A stretch of DNA of 64,000 nt, taken from NCBI RefSeq assembly GCF_024166365.1, contig NC_064839.1:35600378-35664377 (forward strand). Reading direction: 5' to 3'. The position numbers were made by a program, and so were the translations under genes. Of this stretch, positions 34,301-42,379 are shown piece by piece (position 1 is the first letter of the stretch; the number at the start of each line of letters is the position of its first letter). The notes beneath the pieces were generated by a model. That model had not been told where the DNA came from, did not search any database, and was given only the letters and a program-made list of their open reading frames with translations. This DNA is from Elephas maximus indicus. Its lineage: Eukaryota; Chordata; Mammalia; Proboscidea; Elephantidae.

Positions 34301-37074
34301 CACTTTGCTCATTTTCAATAAAATTACTGCCAAAAACCTGAGTCTGAATAATCAAAGTTTGTCAGTCGTTCTTTCAAGTAAAAATGGTGCTCCATAAAAA
34401 AAACTAAAACAAAGAAAAAAAGCTAGCTGAACTTACAACTCAAACAATCACACGCGTGCTTTTCCACGAGACAACCACGTCGTGCTATGCGGCAGAACGC
34501 TTTACGTGCACTTCTCATTTTACCACGCAAAATACTAGTAAGATATTTACTCAAGGATGATTGCTTTTGCGCTATCGGTGCAAATGTCAATGTGGTGAAA
34601 AAGTCAGTGTTTTACAATTGTTACATAAACAGTTTTAACTTCACAGATCGCCTGAAAGGGTCCCAGAGACCTCCAGACCATACACTGTGAACTCCTAGAG
34701 TAACAAATAACTTACTTGATATACTTAAAAAAAAAAAAAATTTAATATACTTTAAATGATGATACTTCATAAAGCTTAAATGCATTAAAAAGCCTCACTG
34801 AGACTAAGCATCCCATGTTATTGTCCCAAAAATGACCATTAACGCAGTCTATGACTCTAAATGAGAAATTGAAAAAAAAAAAAAAAAATAGATGACTTAA
34901 GTAATAAAGTATCATTTAATAACTCAGAGATCAGTCTCTAAGATGGCCCCCGATGATCTCCACCTCCTGGCTAGTTCCCATGGCCACATCTATGTTTTAG
35001 ATGAAAACAAGTTCAACTACTTGAAGCCACCTGGGCCATGACAGTTTGATAGTCCCAAATTCCTATGCTAGCGTTTTTCCTGGTTTCAAGAACGCTGCCT
35101 ATGCCAGCCTCCTACCATTACTTTTTTTCTAGCTGGCTGATTATCCCAGCATCTCTGACTCTAATCTCTCTGCTCAAAGGGAATGCTTCCTAGGCCTCTC
35201 TTTCAATAGACAACTGCAAGAAATAATAGCACAAAGTCAGTCCCACATTTTCCAAGGCCCCAGCTATTCTCCTTGGTTTATGATAAACAAGGATGACCCT
35301 ATGCCATAGTTATTTCTAGCCCTTTCACTAACCTCTGAAATGTCAATCTTCAATGCCAACCCACTTCTTGTGTACTGCAGCCCCTCTTGGTAGGGTCACA
35401 TGGAAGAGACTAAAATCTCAAAGGCTGAGCACTTGACGTTAATGGTGCTTTCCAAGTATGGGAGGTAGGGGATGCCTAGAGAGATAACATCTGTGTGTGT
35501 ACGTGAGTATGCGAACATGCTCCAATCATCCCTGCTTCTCCTCCACCCCACACAGAAAAAATTAAGCACTTGTATCCTCAAAGACCTCTAATTTTTATCA
35601 AAAGAAAAGTAAAAACAGATCCTTACAGCCTCCTTGACCAGTTTTCTACTGGACTCGACCACTGCCTCTGTCAGTGTAAATTCCGTTTTAATCATCTCCA
35701 GCACATTGATAGCTGATTCCAGGGGTGTGAGCTCAGCCTCCATATCAAAGGAACAATCTAGGACAAAGAGCAGTTTTCACCTTAAGCAATTTTTTAGGCC
35801 GTGAAAACGTTACACTTATGTATATGTATATATACCACATACCACAACATGTATATATGTATATTTATCTATATATGTATGTTTATGCAAACATATAGGA
35901 TTTGCATTTAATTTGCTGACATGCTGGCTACAGGCTTACAAACACGGACTTCAACTTTTGGGAGAAGTGGGGAAAAGGTAGAATCCAATGAATGAAATCA
36001 ATGAATATAAAGTGACCATTTTTTAACACTTTCCAACAAGGGTAAAAAAATAAAAATATATTTTAGCATACGCATTTGCCTCTTAAATTTCAGGATACAC
36101 ACATACTTCTCAGGTCCAAGTGGCCAGAAACTGAAGACAGTTTGTTACACAGCTGTCAAGTTGAATTCAGAAATAAAGTGTGCTCAGATACCAGAAAAAA
36201 GTCTACCATGGGGAAAAAATGTCTACCTTAACATAAGTCACCTTAGCTAACAGAACAGTTGGAGCAAGCAGGAAACAGGTGTGAGACAAAAAAAACACAA
36301 AAACAACAGAAAAGCAACCAAGAGAACCTTAACTGAATAAAACTAGAGCCAGAAAACAAGCACGTCGTAGAATGAAAAAAGACCACCGCGATGAAAATAT
36401 TAATATCACACCTTAGCCCCGAATCCTCAATTCCCGATGTAAGTTTTAAAACAACAACACAACCCTACGTAAGCCCAAAGAAAAACACAAAAACAGCCAT
36501 ACCTAAATTTTCACCCTCTTCAATGCGAGACAGACACTGCATAACCCGCAGCAGCCGGGACACGGTATGCTCCTTCCCCAAGGGCCTGACAAGCAAAGCT
36601 AGGAAAGAAGACATCGTTGACTCGGCGACCCCCAGCCCCGGCACCCGGTCCTCACGGATTCCCATCCCCCGCGCTTCAGCCCCCTTCCGCCGGCCGGCCC
36701 TCACCCTGCATGATGTCCCGGATCTGCCTGAAGTCCCCATACCGACTACTCCGAAAGGCCCGCAGCGCCTCGTGGAAGTAGAACTTGAGCACCCAGCGGT
36801 TGACCGCCGCCTCCAGCCTCGCCTCCCCCGCGCCGCGCTCCGCGGCGCCCCCCAGCCCCAGCTCGTGGCGCCCCCGTCGGGCCCGCCCGCCGCTGCGGGA
36901 TGCCCGCCGACCCGCCGACCGCCCGTTGCCGTCGCTACTCCCGCCTCCTCCCGCCATCGTGCCCGATCGCCGCGCGCTCTCGCCGCCGGGCCCCTTTCTC
37001 GGCTGTGACGCCGATGGGTCACGCACGACGCCCGATCCGGAAGCAGGACCCGCCGTCCCGGATCCGGCGGCCAT
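13147..37074 (-). CDS. TERF2: TERF2, telomeric repeat-binding factor 2 (TRF2), complete coding region in ten exons
   Basis: TERF2 is the shelterin subunit that binds double-stranded TTAGGG DNA as a homodimer, promotes t-loops and represses ATM signalling and end joining. The joined exons are 37074-36705, 36598-36503, 35757-35627, 26576-26490, 25519-25373, 23860-23754, 20858-20472, 16033-15948, 13790-13747 and 13305-13147. All introns are GT-AG and phases agree, giving 1614 nt, or 537 residues plus stop. Domains: Gly/Arg-rich basic region (about 41-80), TRFH dimerisation domain (about 84-286, with Phe159 equivalent to the human docking Phe120), flexible hinge with RAP1-binding (about 314-355) and TIN2-binding (about 390-406) segments, iDDR segment (about 443-470), and Myb telobox (486-537) with VKDRW-type box here [14 protein letters not shown]. 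Human TERF2 is 542 residues. The start has A at -3 and G at +4; Met40 is a second in-frame start matching the older 500-residue numbering. There are no frame defects. Confidence 0.97.
13747..13790 (-). CDS. TERF2: TERF2 coding exon 9 (hinge to Myb linker, residues 471-485)
   Basis: This 44-nt exon lies between the acceptor TTTTTCAG and the donor GTAATT. It encodes [14 protein letters not shown], the acidic then basic linker before the DNA-binding domain. Phase matching on both sides (1 then 0) confirms it. Confidence 0.93.
14350..14768 (+). mobile_element. L1 3' UTR fragment, sense, in TERF2 intron 8
   Basis: Sense-strand L1 3' UTR sequence (agagggtcctggacagag, gcctgacagagactgg) ends at caataaaaaacaaaac. 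A short duplication around acatgca may flank it (about 14342-14348 and 14770-14776). It is opposite in orientation to TERF2. Confidence 0.7.
15261..15463 (-). mobile_element. AfroSINE, antisense, TERF2 intron 8
   Basis: The tRNA-like head is at the right end (cttaaccactgcgccacc reads GGTGGCGCAGTGGTTAAG on the minus strand). The RTE-like tail is at the left, starting gttgttatta. It is diverged, with extra sequence in the middle. Confidence 0.8.
15948..16033 (-). CDS. TERF2: TERF2 coding exon 8 (iDDR segment, residues 442-470)
   Basis: The acceptor CCCCTCAG precedes 16033 and the donor GTAAGC follows 15948. The exon encodes [20 protein letters not shown] and EDELFRVQ. In human TRF2 this segment is the inhibitor-of-DNA-damage-response motif. 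Small substitutions (KDTWIEED for KETWVEED, FRVQ for FQVQ) are visible against remembered human sequence. Confidence 0.94.
16263..16890 (+). repeat. Poly-T run and probable L2 LINE fragment, TERF2 intron 7
   Basis: A T run at 16265-16286 is followed by C/T-rich sequence. It ends with the typical L2 3' end pattern (ccttgaaggcaggggccg, cctagcacatacc) near 16830-16885. The 5' part is too diverged to be sure. The plus-strand frames over it are repeat-derived, not genes. Confidence 0.45.
17895..18010 (+). repeat. MIR SINE fragment, TERF2 intron 7
   Basis: MIR-like order is seen: a gagttctaatctta core, then the tggtcctgggcaagtcag tail, typical of ancient mammalian MIRs. Confidence 0.55.
18690..18900 (+). 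repeat. Probable L2 LINE fragment, TERF2 intron 7
   Basis: It has the pattern of L2 3' sequence: cctccttcaaggccagg, then gagctcccagggcacc. It is diverged, and the 5' limit is uncertain. Confidence 0.4.
18905..19110 (+). repeat. hAT-Charlie-type MER element, TERF2 intron 7
   Basis: It starts with a caggggtcactagac terminal motif and continues ttctgtaaagggccagat, a well-known non-autonomous hAT signature. It ends near cccaaccctc as the approximate inverted end. I do not assign the exact MER family. Confidence 0.55.
19570..19825 (+). repeat. MIR SINE, TERF2 intron 7
   Basis: The MIR core and tail order is clear: ttgccactcttaagctgtg, catctataaaatgggacg, then a tail with ggcccacagaaagcactt. It is a typical old sense copy. 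Confidence 0.65.
20472..20858 (-). CDS. TERF2: TERF2 coding exon 7 (RAP1- and TIN2-binding hinge, residues 313-441)
   Basis: The acceptor TTTTTTAG precedes 20858 and the donor GTATGA follows 20472. The exon encodes the RAP1-binding segment ([20 protein letters not shown] and LDQKDLVLP), a basic nuclear-localisation-like cluster KNKRPRK (366-372), and the TIN2-binding segment [15 protein letters not shown] (about 392-406). It is the largest coding exon. Relative to remembered human sequence it lacks about two residues near NESSAP. Confidence 0.95.
21503..21702 (+). mobile_element. AfroSINE, TERF2 intron 6
   Basis: The head ggccctagtggtgcagtggt contains the A box. The B-box-like ggcagttcgaactcacc follows. 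The tail is RTE-like (ggtcactatgccttggaatc). The orientation is opposite to TERF2. Confidence 0.85.
21840..23160 (+). mobile_element. L1 LINE 3' end, sense, TERF2 intron 6
   Basis: ORF2 C-terminal sequence (ccagcaatcccactcctggg, gaatactatgcaacgac) is followed by a full 3' UTR and a terminal cacaataaa with a T/A-rich end near 23150. It is 5'-truncated and opposite to TERF2 transcription, about 600 bp downstream of exon 6. Confidence 0.8.
23754..23860 (-). CDS. TERF2: TERF2 coding exon 6 (residues 278-312, start of hinge)
   Basis: The acceptor TTCCTAAG precedes the ATG at 23860. The donor GTGAGA follows 23754, splitting an Arg codon AG|G. The exon encodes [20 protein letters not shown] and [15 protein letters not shown], the Pro/Glu-rich start of the flexible hinge. 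Confidence 0.94.
25373..25519 (-). CDS. TERF2: TERF2 coding exon 5 (TRFH C-terminal part, residues 229-277)
   Basis: The acceptor TGTGTAG precedes 25519 and the donor GTGGGC follows 25373. The exon encodes [37 protein letters not shown] and [12 protein letters not shown]. His270 (codon CAC) sits where I recall Asp in human TRF2 (HLDDAEPYL), a charge change near the end of the domain. Confidence 0.95.
25889..25905. repeat. Short CA microsatellite, TERF2 intron 4
   Basis: A gcacacacacacaca-type tract follows a TG/CG-alternating stretch. A-rich runs lie nearby (25719-25732, 25789-25806). Confidence 0.6.
26490..26576 (-). CDS. TERF2: TERF2 coding exon 4 (TRFH, residues 200-228)
   Basis: The acceptor TTTTGTAG precedes 26576 and the donor GTAAAT follows 26490. 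The exon encodes [20 protein letters not shown] and HMSKDPTTQ, which I recall as identical to human TRF2. Both junctions are phase 0. Confidence 0.95.
27655..28862 (-). mobile_element. RTE LINE 3' part, antisense, split by another repeat, TERF2 intron 3
   Basis: The 3' end is at gttgttgtcaggttagctg, then reverse-complement RTE sequence. It is interrupted at about 27880-28300 and continues to 28862 (cttcttcaaatagt). The minus-strand fragment [18 protein letters not shown] is the RT C-terminal region. It is 5'-truncated and degenerate. Confidence 0.75.
27878..28303. repeat. 0.42-kb interspersed element inserted in RTE
   Basis: It begins cttagttatctagtgctgct and ends near acacaattcaattcataaca. 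RTE sequence resumes on both sides (gtccaaaatatg on the left, gtctcgccatcc on the right). A second copy of the same family sits in another RTE at 56835-57345. Its class is unresolved; a solo LTR is possible. Confidence 0.5.
28862..31012 (-). mobile_element. Old L1 LINE, antisense, TERF2 intron 3
   Basis: A 3' UTR and ORF2 region of an older L1 subfamily is read on the minus strand. The plus-strand reading contains the L1 landmarks ctttcactcagcataatg, aacaccatttgttgaaaag and ctggctgggccttccagc. It is more diverged than the L1s at the window ends and is 5'-truncated near 31012. Confidence 0.75.
31013..31560. other. Unassigned segment in TERF2 intron 3
   Basis: This is moderately GC-rich, non-L1 sequence directly after the old L1, with an A-rich patch at 31240-31262. 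It has frames of 84-114 residues on both strands, none of which I recognise. It could be a diverged LTR or a retrocopy fragment. I cannot support a function. Confidence 0.3.
32362..34700 (+). mobile_element. hAT-Charlie-type DNA transposon remnant, split by RTE
   Basis: It starts with gcagttctcaaaaacttttt and the ggtctcaagattcc motif of hAT-Charlie elements. It is interrupted by an RTE at 32463-33585, then continues with AT-rich sequence to about 34700, where an inverted-type end (cagagacctccagacc) is seen. No transposase frame survives. Confidence 0.55.
32463..33585 (+). mobile_element. RTE LINE, copy 3, 5'-truncated, TERF2 intron 3
   Basis: This is the RT C-terminal half and complete 3' end, finishing gacacctaacaacaacaaca. 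A 9-bp target duplication with one mismatch flanks it: tgtctgttg at 32454-32462 and tatctgttg at 33586-33594. The frame at 32825-33202 encodes [20 protein letters not shown], the conserved RTE post-RT region. It is opposite to TERF2. Confidence 0.8.
34935..35340. other. Diverged repeat-like DNA, TERF2 intron 3
   Basis: The start (aagatggcccccgatgatct) resembles an old interspersed repeat. The rest is single-copy in appearance. I see no gene in it. Confidence 0.3.
35627..35757 (-). CDS. TERF2: TERF2 coding exon 3 (TRFH, residues 156-199)
   Basis: The acceptor CCTAG precedes 35757 and the donor GTAAGG follows 35627. The exon encodes [20 protein letters not shown] and [15 protein letters not shown]. 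Phe159 corresponds to the human TRF2 pocket residue Phe120 (500-residue numbering), which docks YxLxP-type partners such as Apollo. Intron 3, which follows, is about 9 kb and holds most of the gene's repeats. Confidence 0.95.
35817..35886. repeat. TATG/TATA-rich simple sequence, TERF2 intron 2
   Basis: Alternating tatgtatatgtatatatacc-type sequence lies 60 bp upstream of exon 3 on the transcribed strand. It is low-complexity and may be polymorphic. Confidence 0.6.
36503..36598 (-). CDS. TERF2: TERF2 coding exon 2 (TRFH, residues 124-155)
   Basis: The acceptor TTTCCTAG precedes 36598 and the donor GTATGG follows 36503. The exon encodes [20 protein letters not shown] and [15 protein letters not shown] helices at the dimer surface. 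The intron between exons 1 and 2 is only 106 bp. Confidence 0.95.
36705..37074 (-). CDS. TERF2: TERF2 coding exon 1 (residues 1-123)
   Basis: This exon encodes the Gly/Arg-rich basic domain ([16 protein letters not shown], residues 55-70) and the first TRFH helix ([17 protein letters not shown]). It ends ATG CAG G, followed by the donor GTGAGG at 36704. It lies inside a CpG-dense island. Met1 is at 37074-37072 in ATC-ATG-G context; Met40 is at 36957-36955. Compared with my memory of human TRF2, the N-terminus is about three residues shorter before Met40. Confidence 0.96.
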
Positions 37075-37149
37075 GATGTGAACCGTGCACTGAGCCGCCC
37101 GCGGGCTTTTGGGAGGGAAAGGAATGTAGAGCCCCAGGCCACCTCTCGG

Positions 37150-37198
37150 ACTCCGTAGTTCCCGGTGTACCGGCGCAATGCCTGCTGGGACTCGGAGT
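37150..37198. promoter_or_regulatory. Inverted pair of ZNF143-like motifs in the TERF2 promoter
   Basis: On the plus strand actccgtagttcccggtg (37150-37167), and on the minus strand ACTCCGAGTCCCAGCAGGCA (37198-37179), both fit the ACTnnnnnTCCCAnnnnGC layout of ZNF143/STAF sites. They sit 76-124 bp upstream of the start codon. The assignment is by motif only. Confidence 0.4.
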
Positions 37199-37331
37199 CT
37201 GCGCCACCAAGGTTGATTAGCGAGCGGTCAAGTGGCAACTTTTGCCCTCAATTTACAGACAAGCAGTTGGAATTGAGTCGGCGGGAAAGGGAGGTGGGGG
37301 TGGGTTGGGGGGGAGAGTTTACACTAAAGAC

Positions 37332-37463
37332 GGAGCTCTGGTGGCGCAGTGCTTAGGAGCTCGGCTACCAACCAAATGGTTGGCAGTTGGAATCCACCAG
37401 CCGGGGCAGTTCTCTTCTGTCCTATAGGGTCGTTATGAGTCGGAATCGGCTCGGCGGCAGCGG
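37332..37463 (+). mobile_element. AfroSINE, 5' flank of TERF2
   Basis: The head ggagctctggtggcgcagtg and the tail gtcggaatcggctcgg are present. The middle is shortened. It lies about 260 bp upstream of the TERF2 start codon. Confidence 0.85.
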
Positions 37464-37486
37464 TACATACAGAATAGTGGAGGCAA

Positions 37487-37670
37487 GGAACCCTGGTGGT
37501 ACAGTGGTTAGGCGCTCTGCTGCTAACCAAAAGGTTGTTGATTTAAACCCACCAGCGTCTCCGCGGGAGAAAGACGAGGTAGTCCGCTTCCATAAGGATT
37601 GTAGCCTTGGAAACTCTGTAGGGTCGCCAAGAGTTGGATTCCACTCCATGGCAGCGAGTTTGATTTTGGG
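37487..37670 (+). mobile_element. AfroSINE, second tandem-like copy upstream of TERF2
   Basis: The head ggaaccctggtggtacagtg and the tail ggtcgccaagagttgg are present. It is separated from the previous copy by only about 24 bp. Confidence 0.85.
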
Positions 37671-37741
37671 AGGTTTGGTACTAGAGACGTGGAACTATGT
37701 ATAAGGTATTTAAACATAATACACAGCTTATTAAACACTTT

Positions 37742-40700
37742 GTGTGCTTTAAGTGAAATTGTACAGTTGAAGTTAGTTTCTCCTACAAAAGTTTATACAC
37801 ACATAGTTATGTGACCCTAGTTGTTCTCCTTACAATGTGACAGCACACTCCGTTCCGCCCCGAATTTCCAGTGTCATTCAACCAGCTCCTGTCCCTCCTT
37901 GCCTTCTAATCTCTAATGTATCCGCTTGAGCTAAGAAGCACTCTCTTCACGAGTATCATTTTATGCTTTTTTTAGTCCAATCTAATCTTTAAATTAATTT
38001 AAATAAAGTCTTTGAAGAGCTGGCCTCGGGAGTGGTTTCAGTTACGGGCCAACAGAGTTCGGGGCTTATGTCTTCGGTGGGCGGCGGGGGGGGGGGTCCC
38101 TCCAGCCTCAGTCAGAACATTAAGTCTGTTATTTTTACTAGAATTTGAGTTCTGCAGCCCACTTTTCTCCTTCTCTGTCGGGGACTCTGTTGTGTTCCCT
38201 GTGAGGGTGGTCGTGGTGGTATCAGGACACCATCTAGTTCTTCTGGTCTCAGGCTAATGGAGTCTCTGGTTTATGGAGCCGTTTTGTTTCTTGGGCTAAT
38301 ATTTTCCTAGTGACTTTAGTATTCTTCATTTTCCTTTGCTCTACGTGGATTGGGACCAGTTGAAGTATCTTAGATGGCCGCTGGCTGGCTTTTAAGACCC
38401 CAGACACCGCTCACCAAAGTGGGATGCAGAACATTTTCTTAATAAACTTTGTTATGCCATTTGACTTAGATGTCCCCTGAAACCATGGTCCCCAGAACCC
38501 CGCCCCTGCTACTCTGTCCCTCGAAGTGTTTGGTTGTTTTCAGGACACTTCTTAGCTTTTGGTTTAGTCCAGTTATGCTGACTTACTCTGTGTTGTGTAT
38601 CGTCCTTCCCTTTACCCAGGATAATTCTTATGCACTAGTGAATGAATACCCCTCTCCGTCCCTCCCCAATCTTGTAACCATCGAAAAATGTTTTCTTCTG
38701 TGTCTAAACCATTTCTTGAGTTCTTATAATAGTGGTCTTATACAATATTTGTCCTTTTGCAACTGACTAATTGCACTCAGCATAATGCCTTCCAGATTCA
38801 TCCATGTTAGGAGACGTTTTGAAGATTCATCGTTGTTCTTTATTGTTGCATAGTATTCCATTGTGTGAATATACCATAATTTGTTTATCCATTCATCCAC
38901 TAATGAGCATCTAGGTTGTTTCCATCTTTTTGCTATTGTGAACAGTGCTGCAGTGAACATGGTTGTGCATGTATTTATTCGTGCGCTGGCTCTTATTTCT
39001 CTAGGATACATTCCGAGGAGTGCGATTGCTGGATCATTTGGTACTTTTATTTCCAGCTTTTTAAGGACGCATCAAATCTATTTCCAAAGTGATTGTACCA
39101 TTTTACATTCCCACCAGCAGTGTGTAAGTGTTCCAGTCTTTCCACAACCTCTCTAACTTCTATTATTTCTTGTTTTTTGGATTAATGCTAACCTCGTTGG
39201 AGTGAGATGGTATGTCATTGTAGTCTTGATTTGCATTTCTCTAATGGCTAATGATCATGAGCATTTCCTCATGTAGCTCCCGAATGTCTCCTTCGGTTAA
39301 GTGTCTGTTCATATCCTTCACCCATTTTTTAATTGGGTTGTCTTTTTGTTGTTGAGATTTTGCAGTATCTTATAGATTTTAGAGATTCGATGCTGATCAG
39401 ATTTGTCGTAGCCAAAAATCTTTTCCCAGTCTGTAGGTTGTCTTTTTACCCTTTTAATGAAGTCTTTTGATGAGCATAAGTGTTTGATTTTTAGGAGCTC
39501 CCAGTTGTCTAGTTTTTACTCTGGCTTTTGTGCATTGTTAGTGATGTTTCATATTCTATTTATGCCACATATTAGGGCTCCTAGTGTTGTCCCTGTTTTT
39601 TCTTCCATGATCTTTATCATTTTAGATTTTGTATTTAGGTCTTTCATCCATTTTGAGTTAGTTTTTGTGCATGGTCTGAGGTATGTCTCTTGTTTCATTC
39701 TTTTGCAGATGGATATCCAGTTATGCCAGGACTATTTGTTAACAGACTGTCTTTTCCCCAATTAATGGACTTTGGGCCTCTGTGAAATATCAGCTGCCCA
39801 TAGGTGGATGAATTTACGTCTGGATTCTCAATTCTGTTCTGGTAGTTTATATATCTTTTGTTATACCAATGCCAGGCTGTTTTGACTACTGTGGCAGTAT
39901 AATATGTTCTAAAATCAGGTAGTGTGAGGCCTCCCACTTTGTTCTTCTTCAGTAATGCTTTACTTATCTGGAGGCTCTTCCCTTTTCATATGAAGTTGCT
40001 GATTTTTTTTCTCCATCTCATTAAAAAATGGCATTGGATTTTGGATCAGATTACATTGTATCTGTGGATCCCTTTGGGTAGAATAGACATTTTCACAATG
40101 TTGAGTCTCCTTATCCATGAGCAATGTATGTTTTTCTACTTATGTAGGTCTCTTTTGGTTTTTTACAGTACTGTCTTGTAGTTTTCTTTGTATAGGTCTT
40201 TTACATCTCTGGTTAGATTTGTTCCTGAGTATTTTATCTTCTTGGGGGTATTATAAATGGTATTGATTTGGTGATCTCCTCTTTGAAGTTCTCTTTGTTG
40301 GTGTAGAGGAATCCAACTGATTTTTGTATGTTTATCATGTATCCTGATACTTTGCTGAAGTCTTCTATTAGTTCCAGTAGTTTCCTTGTGAATTCTTTGG
40401 GGTTTTCTGCGTATAAGATTATACCATCTGCAAATAGAGATACTTTTACTCCTTGCTTACCAATTTGGATGCCCTTTATTTCTTTTTCTAGCCTAATTGC
40501 TCTGGCTAGGACCTCCAGCACAGTGTTGAAAAAGAGTGGTGAAAAGGGCTTCCTTGTCTGGTTGCTGTTCTCAAGGGGAATGCTTTTTGACTGTCTCCAT
40601 TTAGGATGATGTTGGCTGTTGGCTTTGTATAAATGCCCTTTATTATGCTGAGCAATTTCCCTTCTTATTTTGCTTACAGTTTTTATCATAAATTGGTTTT

Positions 40701-41192
40701 GGAGTTTGTCAAATGCCTTTTCTTCATCAATTGTTAAGATCATGTGGCTCTTGACTTTTATTTATGTGATGGATTACATTTATTGTTTTTCTAATGTTGA
40801 ACTATCCCTGCATACTTGGTATGAATCCCACTTGATCATGGTGAGTGATTTTTTTGATACATTGTTGAATTCTCTGGAATTTTGTTGAGGATTTTTACAT
40901 CTGTGTTCATGAGGGATACTGGACTGTAATTTTCTTTTTTTGTGTGGTGCCTTTACCTGGTTTTGGTATCAGGATTATACAGGCTTCATAGAATGCGTTT
41001 GGGAGTATTCCATCCTTTTCTATGATCTGAAATACTTTTAGTAGTAGTAGTGTTAACTCTTCTCTGGAAGTTGGGTAGAATTCCCCAGTGAAACTGTCAG
41101 GGCCAGGGCTTTTTTTTTGTTGGGAGTTTTTAAATGACATTTTCAATTTCTTCTTTTGTTAAAGGTTTATTTAGTTTTTCTCCCTCTGTTTG
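37742..41192 (-). mobile_element. L1 LINE, 5'-truncated, antisense, 3.5 kb
   Basis: The 3' UTR is at 37742-38720, the ORF2 C-terminus at 39011-38724 ([31 protein letters not shown]) and RT at 40743-40234 ([20 protein letters not shown]). It ends in the region before RT. An imperfect 10-bp duplication, taaacacttt and taaacccttt, lies at 37732-37741 and 41193-41202. ORF2 is broken, and the FADD-type box here reads FADG. Confidence 0.85.
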
Positions 41193-41202
41193 TAAACCCT
41201 TT

Positions 41203-41640
41203 TTTTTTAATTGTGAAATGTAGTATAAGTGAAGAAAAGTTTGTTAAACAAATTTACATTTTAACAAATAATTATAAAGCAAAGGCCAGGGTTACTGCAG
41301 CTGAGATCAAGAAATAAAAGTATGCCTGGCATCCCAGAAACCCCTAGACATGTAAGACATGTAATTTTTTTAATTACAAAAATAGCACATTTTGTTGAAG
41401 AATACTTAGGGGGGACAAAAAGTGAAAGGTTAGCATTTAAATCACCCATAGTCCCACAAGAAAAAATTTAGGTTTGTAGATTTCCAGTGTCTTTTATATA
41501 CCTATTGTATGTGTTTATATTTATATTTTTATTCTTACATAAAAAAAAGATGGGCTTGTACGTGTCTTCTTTATTTTTAAATGAGTGATGGATATCAAAT
41601 CACCATGGTATTTATATTTCATTGGATATATTTCTGACAG
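41203..41640 (-). repeat. Possible old L1 3' end
   Basis: AT-rich sequence starts at tttttaattgtgaaatg, similar to older L1 3' ends read in reverse. It is weak and contains nothing else recognisable. Confidence 0.3.
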
Positions 41641-41725
41641 TTGACTTATCAGTAAAAACTGGAGCCATTATTCCCTGTCCTTGCGTATAAAGAATGTGAC
41701 CCAGGTGGAGCAACAAGGACTCACA

Positions 41726-41867
41726 CACAAAAAGAAACATTGCCATTGAATCGATTCCTACTCATATTGACCCTATAGGACAGCGTAGAACTACCCTATA
41801 GGGTTTCCAGGGATCAGCTGGTGGATTTGAGCAGCCTGAGCTCTTAACCGCTGTGCCACCAGGGCGC
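41726..41867 (-). mobile_element. AfroSINE, antisense, with target-site duplication
   Basis: The tail is at the left (attgccattgaatcgattcc) and the tRNA head at the right (cttaaccgctgtgccaccag). A perfect 12-bp duplication, caaggactcaca, flanks it at 41714-41725 and 41868-41879. Confidence 0.88.
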
Positions 41868-42379
41868 CAAGGACTCACAGGTGACCATCGAATGGGCCCT
41901 GAGGTGTAAAAACAATAGCTGGGACAATCTTAGGGAACCTTTTACATAAACAAATACTTAGAGCACAGAAGACCCATGTATTTTCTACTCTTTATCTTTT
42001 TCTATTAGCATTTAGTAAATAATAAGATTTTTTGGACTAGTGAAAACCCTACTATCATTACTGAAACTCGTACTAATGGTTATTAAGAAAGACAATTCAA
42101 AATGTAGAATCACTGTGATTTAGCAATTTTTAGTCAATCTGTGAACAGGTGAAACTTCTAATGATCTTAGCCATTTGTAATGTCTACGTATACTGATGAT
42201 TCTGTAGCATTCCTTAGACTCAGCAGACATAGCTCTGGCAGCGTGCTTGTCCATTTTCCACTTTTGCCTCTTGGAACATATGCCAAATAAAACCTTTCTG
42301 CTTGCTTTGCTATAACTTTGTGGTAATTTTACCTTATGAGACTGTGATATAACAGTTTTATTTTAAAAGGTTAATATTT

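Larger units (their letters stand above)
36620..37210. promoter_or_regulatory. TERF2: CpG-rich TERF2 promoter and first exon
   Basis: CG dinucleotides are very dense from about 36620 to 37210, unlike the rest of the window. The island covers exon 1, the short first intron, the 5' UTR and the immediate upstream DNA. No TATA box is visible upstream of 37075, as usual for housekeeping promoters. Transcription probably starts between about 37090 and 37200. Confidence 0.75.

Noticed and set aside
36391-37238. 205- and 257-residue frames on both strands over the CpG island
   Set aside because: They are long only because GC-rich DNA has few stops. The true coding here is TERF2 exons 1 and 2, in phase across the 106-bp intron.
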